64,000 bases of DNA from Plasmodiophora brassicae (GCA_036867785.1 CP145416.1:1240001-1304000), one strand, 5' to 3'. Positions 33,571 to 44,075 are shown, counted from the first letter of the stretch. Notes: a model not told the origin generated them from the letters alone. Numbers and translations are program-made.

Positions 33571-35029
33571 GGCTTTGTGCAGCGGACACCGTGGCGATGC
33601 CATGCGGGTGCCCAGCCGGCGCCGCATTCCCAATTGCTAACGTTCCATGCCGGCCACGGTATCAGGCCGTGCGGCGAACCTCGCCCGAACGACGATGTCT
33701 GTCGTGGGCCTCGTCCTGATGCGGGGTGGGTCTCAAAAGTCACTTGATCGGAATGTCGTGTCGGCAGGGAGCGCGCAGGCCGCCTGGGGGAGCACAGGTT
33801 TCCATAGGACCCGGCACGGGCTCGCCCCCCGTCTTCCACTTTGTGGCGTCGGAGAGTGGTAGGTCGTTGAGTCGTTCAATGACGAGATCATCAAGAAGTT
33901 CGATGTTCTGACCTAAAGTTTACTCCTGGACGGCGTGGATAGCATCTTGAGACCATTGTCGTTGTCATTGGCTGCTGCATGACGCGGCTATCAGATAAGT
34001 CTAGTAATTCCGCCAGCCATTCCGGCTGTCATGCCGAGCCGGCTCCTCCTTCGTGAATGTCTCAACCTGCTACGCCGAATGCCGTGTTGATGATGCCGTC
34101 TCGGCCTGCTGCTTCGCAGCGCAGGCAAACCGATGTCAACTGCTCGAGCGGCCACGCATCAATAGCGATTGACCCGTTGATGTGCTGGGCAACATCTTCA
34201 AACACATCAACGCGCGGCCGCTACAGCACTTGACGGCGGCCGCCCCCACTCAGCCAGCAAGACGGAGAAGCGACGTCGCGTGTTCGTCAACACGAAAGGC
34301 CGACCATGACGCGCAACCGAACTCCACAACGGGTCAATTTCGCACGGGAACCTCGTAAGTGCACCCGCTCGTTGAGACGCGGTGAACGCTAGGACGCAAT
34401 ACACGATAACGACGCTTCGATGACCATCACACAGTCGTAATCGGGTAGAGCGTATCTGCAGAAGCTTTGGGTCTGCTACTAACTTGTCGGATCATAGATG
34501 CCCGCAGAACGCGATCGGATACTCGCGTTCGCAGACTCCGTACACAGCAGTGCCTCATCGATGCGGACGGCCGGGAACGCGGCCACGACGCGTGCAGCCG
34601 CCGAGATGCCTTTGCAATGCATGAGTCGCGATGCGCGGCGACCTCGTACCTTACCTTTCGTCCACGGGTGACAAACTCCGATATAACCCGTGCCGCACGG
34701 TCACCACCGCCAAACGACCCCGAACGCGGCAACAGCCCACTGACGTCACGAGCACTGCGCATGGGCCACGTCCGTAACGCGCGCCGCCTCGAGTATGCTG
34801 ATATAGGAAAGGACGAATACGCTCGAGTTCTGAATTCGGTTCGGTATGTCGTTCACAAATGCCAATCATGATAAAACGGAATAGTTCTTGTTGTGTGTGT
34901 GTGTGTGCGTTGCCAATGAGCGTGAAGCAGCAATCAGGAAGATGAGCCAGACGACCTACATGAAGACCTGCACGGCGACACTAAGTTACCTGCTACAATC
35001 GAAGCCCCCTGAGCGACTTATATTACCAT
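33571..35029. other. Gene-poor stretch with one coding-like patch
   Basis: About 1.4 kb without a gene I can support. Around 34490-34640 the minus strand holds a coding-like exon reading GISAAARVVAAFPAVRIDEA, possibly with an ATG (MHCKG) just before it or an exon starting at 34762 (MRSARDVSGLL); the gene structure is unresolved. 33900-34140 is AT-richer than its surroundings, and a GT microsatellite lies at about 34893-34907. Confidence 0.4.
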
Positions 35030-36458
35030 TCAACGGTAGTGGCGGTCGTGACGGTCGTAGCGGTCGCGGCGGTCACGATCATCGCGCCCGTAGCGATCGC
35101 GGTCGCTGTAGCCGCCACGATACGGCGAGCGGGAGTAGCGACGAGGAGAGCGCGAACGCGAGCGACGATCACGGTGTCGAGGAGGTGAACGACTGCGGCT
35201 GTAGCGCCCTCCACGGCCACCGCGACGACGATCCGAATCGATCATTTCCTGGACAAGCGCAACGGCGCGCCTAGCCGTCGCAGGTTAGACACAAAGCAAG
35301 AGCAACAGCACACAGCAACGGGACGAACTTTCGGCCAGACTTGGAGTACGAAAAGATGTACAGTTTCTCGGTCTCCGACTTGGTGTCATCTTTGTCGCCA
35401 TCTCCGAAGCAGAACGTCGTCGTACGCTGCTCGATGCTTCGCAGCGACTCGCCCTTGCGCCCCGTGATGAAGCCCATGCACGACGACGGCACCTCCATTA
35501 CAGTGATGTCGTCGCGCTGGAGATCCTCGGGGGTCAGCGGAACCGGACCACCACGACGCTGCTTCAGCAACCAGTCCAGGTAGTCCATGGCGCGACGACG
35601 CTCGTCGCGCGTGCCGGCCGCAATTGCCAGGAATCCGACAAACTCGAGAATAGCACCGGACGCGGCTGCCAGCTTCTTGCGCGTCGTACCGCGAGCTCCC
35701 AGCGCGTACGAGAACTCGTCGTTCTGCAGCAGGCGGGTGTCGTATCCCCAATCGTCACCTTCATCGTCGCCAGGCTGTGGCAGGGACACGTATAAGCAAC
35801 GTAACCGACAATATCAATCGAGGTGGACCTGGTTCAACGGTTTGTGAAGTTCGCCGTCCGAGCTCAGGAAGAACCCAGCGTGCTTGTGCTCAACTGCAGA
35901 CAGGACTTTAAGTTCAGCGCCGCGACGCGAACGACGACTGCCAAAAATAGCCAGCTTCTCAGTCGGGTTGTCGCCATTTCGGCCACGACCCTTGGCGAAG
36001 AACATGAGCGTGCCCCATTCGTCCTCGAGGCCACGCAGGACAGCGCCGCCGCGTCCCATAACAAACCCGACCGTATCCGTCGGGACGTCGACAATCGACA
36101 GGTCGTCTCGGGGAATCGACAGGTCAATCTGTACGTCTCCCGTACGCTGGTCCAGGACGAAACGCGTGTACTCGGCGGCGCGCGAGCGCTCCTTCTCAGA
36201 CCCGAAAATTTCCAGACGATGATCACGTTCGTGCAGGTCGAGACGCGCTCCCGAAACGCGTTCGATCTTACGCTTCGTGGACCCCAGCTTGCCCAGGACG
36301 AACCCGACCTCGTCGTACGTCAGCGTGATCACATCGCACGGGCCCCGATCGGCGCGCGGGCTCCGGGACCGACGACCGTCAGGCGATGCTGAACGCGAGC
36401 GCGAACGCGAACGACCGTACGGCGACCGGGAACGGGACCTGCTCATCGAGGGCGACAT
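35030..36458 (-). CDS. RNA-binding protein with KH-type domains between two RS segments
   Basis: Three exons joined by 54- and 58-bp introns (second intron has a CTAACC branch-like motif). N-terminus MSPSMSRSRSRSPYGRSRS is an Arg/Ser domain. Two KH-like units, each with degenerate GxxG loops, follow: FVLGKLGSTKRKIERVSGA and FVMGRGGAVLRGLEDEWGT in the first exon, then YALGARGTTRKKLAAASGA and FITGRKGESLRSIEQRTTT in the second. The C-terminus returns to RS/RG sequence (RYSRSRSPPRHRDRRSRS) and ends in a Tyr/Arg/His/Asp repeat. This points to a nuclear splicing or mRNP factor. Single-stranded RNA binding is inferred from the KH loops. Confidence 0.78.
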
Positions 36459-36675
36459 CGACGCTGACGGCAACCGAACACCACCGACAACACTGACGGA
36501 AAAGCCGCCACGGACCTCCGGCTCCACTGGACCGGGTGGCTGGCAGCCCGTCGTTGTTTTGCTCTGCTTTTTTTGTGCGCCAGTGTGCCCACCGCACAGC
36601 AAAGGTCCGTCACTGGGATCTCCCCAGTCGCGCACGGCACGGCGCACGAAAATCAAGGCGGACTGACAACGGTAC

Positions 36676-37609
36676 AATGTCCAACATGAGGCGGACCCCA
36701 CCGATGCCGCAAATGGCGTGGGACGAAAGTTCGATTGTTGCCAAGGCCGAGCAGTTCGTCAAGGATGAAATGCAGGGCCAAGATGCGGTGCGATGCTTGT
36801 GAGAGGGGAGTTTCGGCCTCGCTAGTGTTGACGACGATGTGGACAGTCGCATGACTTCGCGCACGTTGAGCGTGTGCGCCGATTGGCGCTGGAGTTAGCG
36901 GAAGAAGAAGGCGTTGAGGCAAAACTTGTCGTCGAACTGGGCGCCCTTCTACATGATGTCCGGGATTACAAGTACTCGGGCGATGATCGGGCTGGTCCGG
37001 CTTGTGCAAGAGAATTCCTGCAGGCGCGGCAGTGCCCGGAAGATATTGTCGAGCGTGTCATCGCGGTCATCGCCGGCATCGGGTTCAAACACACGCTCGG
37101 CAACGAACCCGTTGCCATGACGCCGGAACTGGTACCCTGTTTACGTGTCGAGCACGTGCTGCCCTTCATTTCTGACTTCGATTGGCAGGCCTGTGTCCAG
37201 GATGCAGACCGATTGGACGCCATTGGAGCCATTGGCATTGCGCGCTGCTTCACGTTCGGCGGGTATTAATCAGATTCGCATCCAATGCGCTCAATCGTCG
37301 CTGCTGACGCTTTCAAAGTGCCAAAGGTCGCCCCATGTACGAAGAAGGGGTCGAAGCACGCACGGCCATATCTGCTGAAGAGTATGCTGATAAGAGGCAG
37401 GGCACGACCGTGAACCACTTCTACGAGAAACTGCTTCACCTCGCAGACCGAATGGTTGGGCACTGGCGCTGTGTGTGCACGGTTCGAAGCATGGTATACT
37501 AACTAGGTCTCAGAACACGGAAGCTGGCAGGCGTCGCGCTCGCGGTCGTCACGCCTTTATGGAAGCGTTCCTGAATCAGCTGCAAGCCGAAATCGCAGGC
37601 CAGCTCTGA
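36676..37609 (+). CDS. HD-domain phosphohydrolase
   Basis: Five exons with introns of about 57-60 bp. The metal-binding HD signature is intact: SHDFAHVERVRRLAL (H...HD), LGALLHDVRDYKY (second HD), and VQDADRLDAIGAIGIARCF (final Asp). The C-terminal part NHFYEKLLHLADRM then HAFMEAFLNQLQAEIAGQL matches the YedJ/PA4781-like HD proteins of about 220 residues. The last intron contains a perfect TACTAAC 10 bp before its acceptor. Metal-dependent phosphate-ester hydrolysis is expected, substrate unknown. Start at MSNMRRTPP; an in-frame ATG 12 bp later is possible. The stop codon directly abuts the stop of the convergent gene at 37610. Confidence 0.85.
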
Positions 37610-38296
37610 CTAAACGTTGTCCCTCGCTGCCTGCGTCTGGGCAGCCGTGCTTGACAAGGCGGCCAGTTCGGCGTACTTGCGTCTCTGGAATTCAATATAC
37701 ATGCGCTGCTCGCGTATCTGATCGCGGGCTGCCTGCAATTCAGCAAGGACGTTCTCGTGGCCACAGCTCTGCGCAGGCTTCGCCTGGGCCGTTGATCCCT
37801 CAATCAGCGCGCGGCAATCACACAATGCCGCGTTCAGCCCCGTCACGTCCTGTTCCAGTCGCTTCCTGGATTCCTGCTCAGCGCGCAGACCTTCCCGAAG
37901 AGCCTGCACCTGTCCGATCAGTTCGTCAACCAGCGACGGCGCAGGGATTGATTCGGGGTGAGCGGTCTCCATAGGCACGTCGGGTAACGTGTTCGGCACG
38001 ATGAGCAGTCCTCCGTTGTTTGCATTCGCGATCATCGTTTCCGCTATGGTGTCCCTCAGCGTGTTTAACTGGGCCTTCAGACGCCGGTTCTCTGCATCGC
38101 GTTCAATACGCTTGCGGTGTACAGCTTGAACAATGGCCATTCCATGACCAGTGGCACGCCCTGTGAAACATCTGCCGGCATCGGCCTGTATCTCGCTGGT
38201 AGCTGTCTTGGAATCCGTCAAGGCCACCATAAGGGCACGAATAGGCGAACGCTGTCTGCGCTCGCCACCCGCTGCCTGTGACGACGACGATGCCAT
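37610..38296 (-). CDS. Coiled-coil protein, unknown (228 aa)
   Basis: Single exon starting MASSSSQAAGGERRQR. Two coiled-coil stretches: HRKRIERDAENRRLKAQLNT near residues 60-85, and ALREGLRAEQESRKRLEQDV to the end (AELQAARDQIREQRMYIEFQ). A short Pro-rich hinge (LPDVPMETAHPESIPAP) separates them. No membrane segment. Structural or scaffold role inferred from the coils only. Ends tail-to-tail against the HD gene with no gap. Confidence 0.65.
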   Translation of the reverse strand: MASSSSQAAGGERRQRSPIRALMVALTDSKTATSEIQADAGRCFTGRATGHGMAIVQAVHRKRIERDAENRRLKAQLNTLRDTIAETMIANANNGGLLIVPNTLPDVPMETAHPESIPAPSLVDELIGQVQALREGLRAEQESRKRLEQDVTGLNAALCDCRALIEGSTAQAKPAQSCGHENVLAELQAARDQIREQRMYIEFQRRKYAELAALSSTAAQTQAARDNV

Positions 38297-38462
38297 TGCG
38301 GGGAAGGGATGGGAGTCCTAAATATCTTCCCGGCAGTTCTGCCATCAGGTATCTGTCAGCAGGCAGCATACTTGGATGAGACCGTACTCGTTGCAACGTT
38401 CGCCAATCGGGTGCGGCCTCTCCTGGGCGTCATGGCGCGTCGCGGCGTCAAAAACAAACGGG

Positions 38463-39681
38463 ATGGGCACCCCGGCCGACGACAACATCGTTGCCAAGTT
38501 CATGTTTGGTGGCATCGGCTGTATGACCGCTGCTGTACGGCCGCCGGTACCTCTCGTATAATGTTGGTGGTGGACAAATGACGCACCCAGAACAGGCTGT
38601 ACTAAATCCGTGCTCGCTGGTCAAGATCCGCCTGCAGACGCAGACGACTGATGCGACCGTGCGGCAAGTACTGCGTTCGATGATGAAAGAGGAGGGCCTG
38701 CGCGCATTCATGAAAGGGCACGACCAGTGCTGCGTGTTCGCGCGCGCGCATGGGGTATGACGCGACTGCCCTGGTAGGATGACACCCGCGCTTCTGCGGG
38801 AAGCGTCATATTCGACGCTACGGATGGGCCTCTACGAACCCATCAAATCGTACCTGAACGCCGGCGACAGCGTTCTACTGGGACGGTACGCAGCCGGCGC
38901 TCTCAGCGGTGCTATCGGTGCGGCAATTGCCAACCCCACTGATCTTGTCATGGTAACGCACCTGCCGTGCAACCCCATGGTGACCATATTGGTGATGGCA
39001 TCTGCCTCTCCAGGTACGAATGCAGGCCAGTAAGACACAGGCCTATAGGTCGACTCTGGATGCGTTTGTGCACATCTACAGACACGAAGGAGGCGTTCTC
39101 GGATTGTACCGCGTCCGTTTCGGTACGAGATTATACGTGGCCGCGTGTGCTAATGCGGTGCCCTGTATTCAGGGAGTGGGCCCGACGGTTGTACGCGCCG
39201 CGGTCCTTACGTCGTTCCAGCTGGCCACTTATGAGACTGCCAAGCGCGCCATTATCGACTCGCGAATGTAAAAATCGCCACTGACGGGGTACCCTTTGAG
39301 GAGGATGGTCCTTGATTAATCGGCCGCCAGATCACCCGTGTTTGGCGACAATGTCCTCACGTATTTCACAGCAGCGAGTACGAAACGCTGGCGACACATA
39401 TTTGTACTGTTCCCCAGCGTTGACGTTGTTTCGCAGTGCTGTCTGGGGTTGTCACCACGACGGCGCACATTCCAGTCGATGTCGTCAAGAGCCGCGTCAT
39501 GAACAGCACCGACTCGCGCGGCGTCCTGGCCTGCATCCGCGACATTATCCGAACCGAAGGTCGCATCCGACCCTTCTTCCGCGGATGGGTGCCCGCCTAC
39601 CTGCGGCTCGGCCCCCATACCGTCATCAGCCTCGTCATCATCGACCAACTACGAAAGACCTTCGGCATGAAGACCATATAA
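38463..39681 (+). CDS. Mitochondrial carrier (SLC25, oxoglutarate/UCP-like)
   Basis: Seven exons with introns of 51-67 bp rebuild a three-repeat carrier of just under 300 residues. Repeat 1: FMFGGIGCMTAA, PCSLVKIRLQTQ. Repeat 2: AAGALSGAIGAAIANPTDLV then MVRMQA, EGGVLGLYRGVGPTVVRAA. Repeat 3: MLSGVVTTTAHIPVDVVKSR, FFRGWVPAYLRLGPHTVIS. The Px[DE]xx[KR] signatures of repeats 2 and 3 are normal, but repeat 1 has Ser where the acid belongs (PCSLVK). YEPIKSYL and FQLATYETAKRAI fit the oxoglutarate/dicarboxylate/uncoupling-protein branch. It sits in the inner mitochondrial membrane; the substrate is not assignable. Borders of the fifth and sixth exons (39290-39450) were chosen to restore ISPVFGDNVLTYFTAAMLSG. 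Confidence 0.82.
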
Positions 39682-39801
39682 ACGGGCCGTGTATTTAATG
39701 CCCCACCGAACGACGTGTGCGTGTGCTCTCTCGGTCGTCCCGGCGGACGGGTCCCGCGCCGTCATTGAATTGGCGCGCACCGCCCGGACTGGTCGTGCGC
39801 G

Positions 39802-40075
39802 ATGGGGTCGCGGTTGACACCCGAGCAGGGTTGGTGGCGCGCCTGTGCCCGCGTGAAGGCATCGACAGAATGACTGGTTCATCTGCGCAGTGGAACTATT
39901 CGGGCAGATGTCGACGGCGGCCGGCGTCGAGTTCAAGCCCGGGGTGCTGACGGCGGTCCTGCGCCTGCTGGAGCTGGGTGCATCCCCGACATCGATTGCC
40001 GCTCTCCTACGATCCGTCAAGCACCAGTGCATTGAAGCCGGCATTCAGTCACGCCTGGCATCTAGAAGAGCGTGA
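39802..40075 (+). CDS. MZT1: MOZART1 (gamma-tubulin complex recruiting factor)
   Basis: Two exons (39802-39829, 39891-40075) split by a 61-bp intron give 70 residues, in the normal size range for this family. Sequence: MGSRLTPEQ, then VELFGQMSTAAGVEFKPGVL and TAVLRLLELGASPTSIAALL. This matches the MOZART1 core (L-x-x-M-S-x-x-x-G ... L-x-x-C/L-x-x-L-x-x-G-x-x-P-x-x-I/L-A-x-x). It binds GCP N-termini and helps load gamma-tubulin complexes onto nucleation sites. The last residues and 3' flank resemble sequence at about 45890 (see the duplicated segment). Too small and spliced for simple ORF calling. Confidence 0.82.
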
Positions 40076-40169
40076 TGACCACCGGCCGTGGTACACGACA
40101 AATTGGGTACATGACAGATCCGGAGCGATTCAAAGCATTTCTATGCCGACCATAGGTCGGCCACCCCAT

Positions 40170-40520
40170 GTTGGATAGTCGGCGCGGCGCCGAATGATAC
40201 GCGCGCTAGGCTGTGGACGTGGCGCGCCAGTTCGTGCTCCTGCGAACGCACCGCGACCAACTGGGCATGGGGGACATGATCAGGTCGACCGCGATACGTA
40301 CCGTCTCACAACTGGTTGGGCGGGGCGACAAGCTGATGCCCACCGCAGGACCCGTGGCTGAAGGGACCACGATCCAGACGCGTGGAGCGGTTCCTCGATG
40401 CGGTTTCAGACGACATTAATGTGGAGGGCCATCGTTCATCCCAGGAGTCCCGAAGTGAAAGCAGTGTATTGTCTCGTGGGCGCGACGATGGAAGTTCCAC
40501 GCCGTTTGGAACACGCCTAG
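40170..40520 (+). pseudogene. Decayed partial copy of the Cys-rich protein gene at 46000
   Basis: On the plus strand, patches match the gene at 46000-46927 in the same order: TTCGTGCTCCTGCGAACGCA against its FLRTKRDEAR region, and GAGGGCCATCGTTCATCCCA against its DEDEGHRSFQEAR repeat. No frame runs through; the Cys-rich domain is absent. The 5' flank (40018-40170) also matches 45885-46010. It overlaps the tail of the ankyrin gene on the other strand, whose 3' end it may have replaced or abutted. Confidence 0.55.
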
Positions 40521-42051
40521 TCATCACGGTGCGCTCCTCTATGCTGAGCAGCGCTCCTGCGAATGTTATCAGCGTCCTCTAGTAGGCGCACGACATCAAG
40601 AAAGCCACAGCCCATAGCCAGGGCCCGAGCCGTTCTCTGGTACGCGTCTTGCGCTTTGGTATCGACACGAAGGTCCCAGACCAGTGAAAGGATGACTTCA
40701 GAGGAACGCAGGTCAGCTCCTTGAGTTGCGGCCCATTGCAGCGGCGTCCAAAAGCAGCCGTCGTTGCCAAAGCCACCTGGTGCACGCTCGTTGACGTTGA
40801 TGTCGGAAGCCTTCAGCAGCTCGGCAACGGATGATGCACTACATCGCATCGCGGCTAGCGACAGGGGTGTATGCCCATGGATGTCCCTGGCATTAACGTC
40901 GATCCCGGGACTAGCAACCAGGCGCTCAATGATCCCAGCACGGTCGTTGAGCACCGCCAGATGCAGGGGCGTGTAGCCCTGCTCATTGACAAGATTGAAA
41001 TCGATGCCAGGAATGTGGTGGCGCAGGAGGTCCAGGACAAGTTCTTCACCGTCGCTCGCCGCCCAGTGCAGAAGGGATCCGGTTTCGGCGTCCCGAAGGG
41101 GGCAAGTTACCATGTCGGCATCGCCTCCAAACACAAGTATGCTGCGAAGTGCCTTGTCGATTGCCCTCTGGGAGTCCGAGTGCGCATTGATACGTAGCCT
41201 GACTAGGCCGAAATGGAACATGAAGGCGCCGGATACACGCTCCATAGTTTGAAATTGTTCGGGATCCGCCAGGTCGTAATTATCATTTCTCACAGAGAGC
41301 GCGACGGCAAGCGCCCGCATTCCCATGGCGTTAGCGGCTGCTACGAGGCGGAACAGGCCCCGGGTATCTACGAAGCGCGTTCTCCGCATGATGAACTTCG
41401 CAGCCCGATCAACCTGTGACACCATCACCTCATTTAGCGGACAGAAGCAGTCCAAATCTCAGTAGCTGACTTTCACCTCATAGGCACTCGGACGTAAGAC
41501 GTTGATGAAGTCGACAATCACCTCTAGCTCGGTACAGGCGACATGTTCCACAAGAATGGCCACTCCGTTGCCGATGACGCCGAGTCGGTCACGAATCTTG
41601 TCATGCAGCAGCCCGGAGTGCCACATGGCAGACTCGGTATCGACACGGTGCCGTGTTCTGTCGACACCGGACTTGAGCAGGTGTTCGACGCCGGCGGCGC
41701 TGTTGTCAACCGCAATGCATGAGAGGGCGATGATCAGGGCCAGGGTGGACGGCGACAGAACGGCGCTGACGTGCGGGCGACGACTGGCGATACGCATGAC
41801 GGATGGATTCTTTCGCAATGTTGAGAGCGATCCCGATCGCTGGGTCAAAAGCAGAATGAACATCTCGAAATCGGGCGCCTCACGGCCCCGCGGACCCCGG
41901 AACAGGCCTTGCGGAGTGCGCAGCCAGAGCCCAGAGGTACCAAGAATAGCATCGATCCTCGAAAGGCAGCCCGTTCGGCACGCGAGAGGAAACTGCGGCA
42001 ACGGGGAGAAACATTCTTGAGGAACCGCCGAACCGAGGTCTGCAACGACAT
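40517..42051 (-). CDS. Ankyrin-repeat protein (3 exons)
   Basis: Exons about 42051-41944, 41881-41522 and 41455-40517 (introns ~62-63 bp). The N-terminus MSLQTSVRRFLKNVSPRCRS and a long helical region lead to ankyrin repeats: GSLLHWAASDGEELVLDLLR, GYTPLHLAVLNDRAGIIERL, GHTPLSLAAMRCSASSVAEL, WTPLQWAATQGADL and a last degenerate RTARALAMGCGFLDVVRLL. Ankyrin arrays bind proteins; no partner can be named. The first exon's Arg-rich, hydrophobic-alternating start could be a mitochondrial or membrane signal, but this is weak. It does not continue past 40517. Confidence 0.78.
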
Positions 42052-42559
42052 GCCGCGGAGGCTCTAAGTAAATCGATTCTACCTACATAAAACCAGGGAG
42101 CCCGAACGCTTGTTCCGAGTGAAAGAGACGCAGGTTCTTTTTCTTTGCTCCTCAACTGTACTGATGGCCTTGAAGGTACGTCCATGACGTCCGGACGGCG
42201 ACTTTAACAGCATCGCATTGATAAGGGGCTGTTGTGAGTGCGCCATCTAATCTGGCCGAGAGTTCAGCAACATAACTATCCAGAACAGCGTCCGACCGAT
42301 TCTGGATAATTAATGAACGGCGCCCGGCGATCGCCCGCCGTTCCTATGTCACTGCGCTCTCGTTGTGCGGGACGTGGTTTGTAGAACACAATCATATACG
42401 CCTTCACAGACGTTTGAATTGGAGCGATGACATCGCTGCTTGGCGCGTCCTCCAGTATGATTAACATGTGAGAACCGATGCGGATCTTCCGAGCCCGCGC
42501 TTGGAGTGCTGCTGAGGTTGGCTGACGATTGATCCATCAAACTGCGCGTACACTCTAGC
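42052..42559. other. No supported gene
   Basis: AT-richer spacer. Short minus-strand frames (for example one reading MDQSSANLSSTPSAGSEDP near 42535) may be an exon of an unresolved gene, but I could not extend them through credible introns. Confidence 0.4.
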
Positions 42560-42614
42560 AGGTGTCGCCGTTGGACAGTGCTACGTAGGTAGCGTGGCCG
42601 TCGACCGACGTCCG

Positions 42615-43127
42615 ATGTCGCTTACTCGCAACAACGTGCGTCGGCGGTACGCGGACGCAGACCGTGGCACAGTTGAACACGTCGGAGCTGGGCAGATGGT
42701 CTCCTGCAGGCTAGAAGCGTCGCGTGGCTTGAGGGTTCCATGGAGCTCATTGTTCTCAGGGGAAGACATTGGCGAGCGCCAGCGTCCGGACGATGGCGGC
42801 GCTCAGCGCCGGGCAGCCGCTGCGGCCGAGCGAGACGCTCGCGCTTTGCGGTTCGAGATTTCTCGTCGACAGGCCGCTGCCGACCGTCGCCGACGAGACT
42901 TCATGGAGCGCCGCGAAGCGGAGGAAGCTGCTCTCGACGGGGAGGATGCGGAGATCCATGCTCTTCGCGACGACCTCTATGCGCTAGATCAACATGCCGA
43001 ACAGCTTCGGGAAGCTGCATGTCAACCCGATGCCCCAGCGTGCGCGTCGTCCTCGTCGCGGGCTGGAGGCTCAAAGGCACCTTCGTCCTCGTCCCATCAC
43101 AACCGCCACTTGCCGCCCAGCACGTGA
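42615..43127 (+). CDS. Coiled-coil protein, left copy of inverted pair
   Basis: Open frame of 170 residues from MSLTRNNVRRRYADADRG. The middle is a strong Arg/Glu/Ala coiled coil (FEISRRQAAADRRRRDFMER, AEIHALRDDLYALDQHAEQ) and the end is Ser-rich (SSSSRAGGSKAPSSSSHHN). Conserved with the right copy over VSCRLEA-RGLRVPWS and through the coil. The first ~60 residues may include an unspliced intron, since the right copy differs in frame there. Function unknown. Confidence 0.5.
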   Translation: MSLTRNNVRRRYADADRGTVEHVGAGQMVSCRLEASRGLRVPWSSLFSGEDIGERQRPDDGGAQRRAAAAAERDARALRFEISRRQAAADRRRRDFMERREAEEAALDGEDAEIHALRDDLYALDQHAEQLREAACQPDAPACASSSSRAGGSKAPSSSSHHNRHLPPST

Positions 43128-43440
43128 GCCGGTTCATGACCCGAGATGGCCCCCATGTGAAACGGGCGAAACTCGAATAAAACAGATTTCTCGCTGTATG
43201 TTTCCCGTGACCTGGGCTGGGACGGTGGCGCCATGCATGTTTCGCATGGCTCCGCCTGGTTTGTACGTCGTCGTCGTTGTGAGTATACACACCATCGACG
43301 ACGTACAAACCAGGCTGAACCATGCGAAACATGCATGGCGCCACCGTCCCAGCCCAGGTCACGGGAAACATACAGCGAGAAACGCGTTTATTCGGGTTCC
43401 GCCCATTTCACATGGGCGCCATCTCGGGCCATGAACCGGC

Positions 43441-43812
43441 TCACGCGCTGGGCGGCAAGTGGTTGCGATGAGACGATGTGGAGGGTGTCGCTGAGCCTCC
43501 AGCCGGCGCCGAAGACGACGCGCGTGCTGGCGCATCGAGTTCTTGACCAGCAGATTCAGCTAGTTGCTCATCAGCACGTTGATCCAAGACGTACAGGTCA
43601 TCGCGGAGAACATGGATCTCGGCCCCCTCCTCATCAAGATCAACTTCCTCGGCTTGTAGCGCTGGGAGGCGCTCCTCCTCGGCTTGGCGGCGCTCCTCAA
43701 AGTCTCGTCGGCGACGGTCGGCGGCAGCCTGCCGACGAGTAACCTCGAGCCGCAAAGCGCCGGCGTCTCGCGCGGCCGCGGCGGCTGCCCGGATGATGGC
43801 GCTGAGCGCCAT
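43441..43812 (-). CDS. Coiled-coil protein, right copy of inverted pair
   Basis: Predicted 123 residues from MALSAIIRAAAAAARDAGAL. Coil LEVTRRQAAADRRRRDFEER, EEGAEIHVLRDDLYVLDQRA, and a Ser/Thr tail (ASSSAPAGGSATPSTSSH). Compared with the left copy it has an extra PALQAEEVDLDE insertion and lacks the matching N-terminal frame; homologous sequence continues upstream to about 44000 in a shifted frame, so the 5' part may be spliced or decayed. Function unknown. Confidence 0.45.
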   Translation of the reverse strand: MALSAIIRAAAAAARDAGALRLEVTRRQAAADRRRRDFEERRQAEEERLPALQAEEVDLDEEGAEIHVLRDDLYVLDQRADEQLAESAGQELDAPARASSSAPAGGSATPSTSSHRNHLPPSA

Positions 43813-44075
43813 CGTCCAGACGCCGTCGCTCGCCAATGTCTTCCCCCGAAAACAATGCGCTCCATGGAACCCTCAAGCCACGCAACGCTTCTAGCCTGCA
43901 GGAGACCATCTGCCTATGTAGCTCCGACGTATTCGACTGTGCCACGGTCTGCGTCCGCGTACGTACCGCTGATGCACGTTGTTGCGAGTTGGGACTTCGG
44001 ACGTCGGTCGACGGCCAGGCTACCTACGTAGCACTGGCCGCCCGTTCACTCAGGGTCCTTATATCATCAAGGTGA

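Larger units (their letters stand above)
42560..44040. repeat. Large inverted repeat with central hairpin
   Basis: Left arm about 42560-43277, right arm about 43293-44040, roughly 720-750 bp each. Outer ends read GTGCTACGTAGGTAGC against GCTACCTACGTAGCAC. The inner ~90 bp of each arm (43187-43277 and 43293-43383) are almost exact complements around a 15-base loop containing GTATACAC, enough to form a very long RNA or DNA hairpin. Each arm carries one copy of a coiled-coil gene, tail to tail. Confidence 0.85.
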
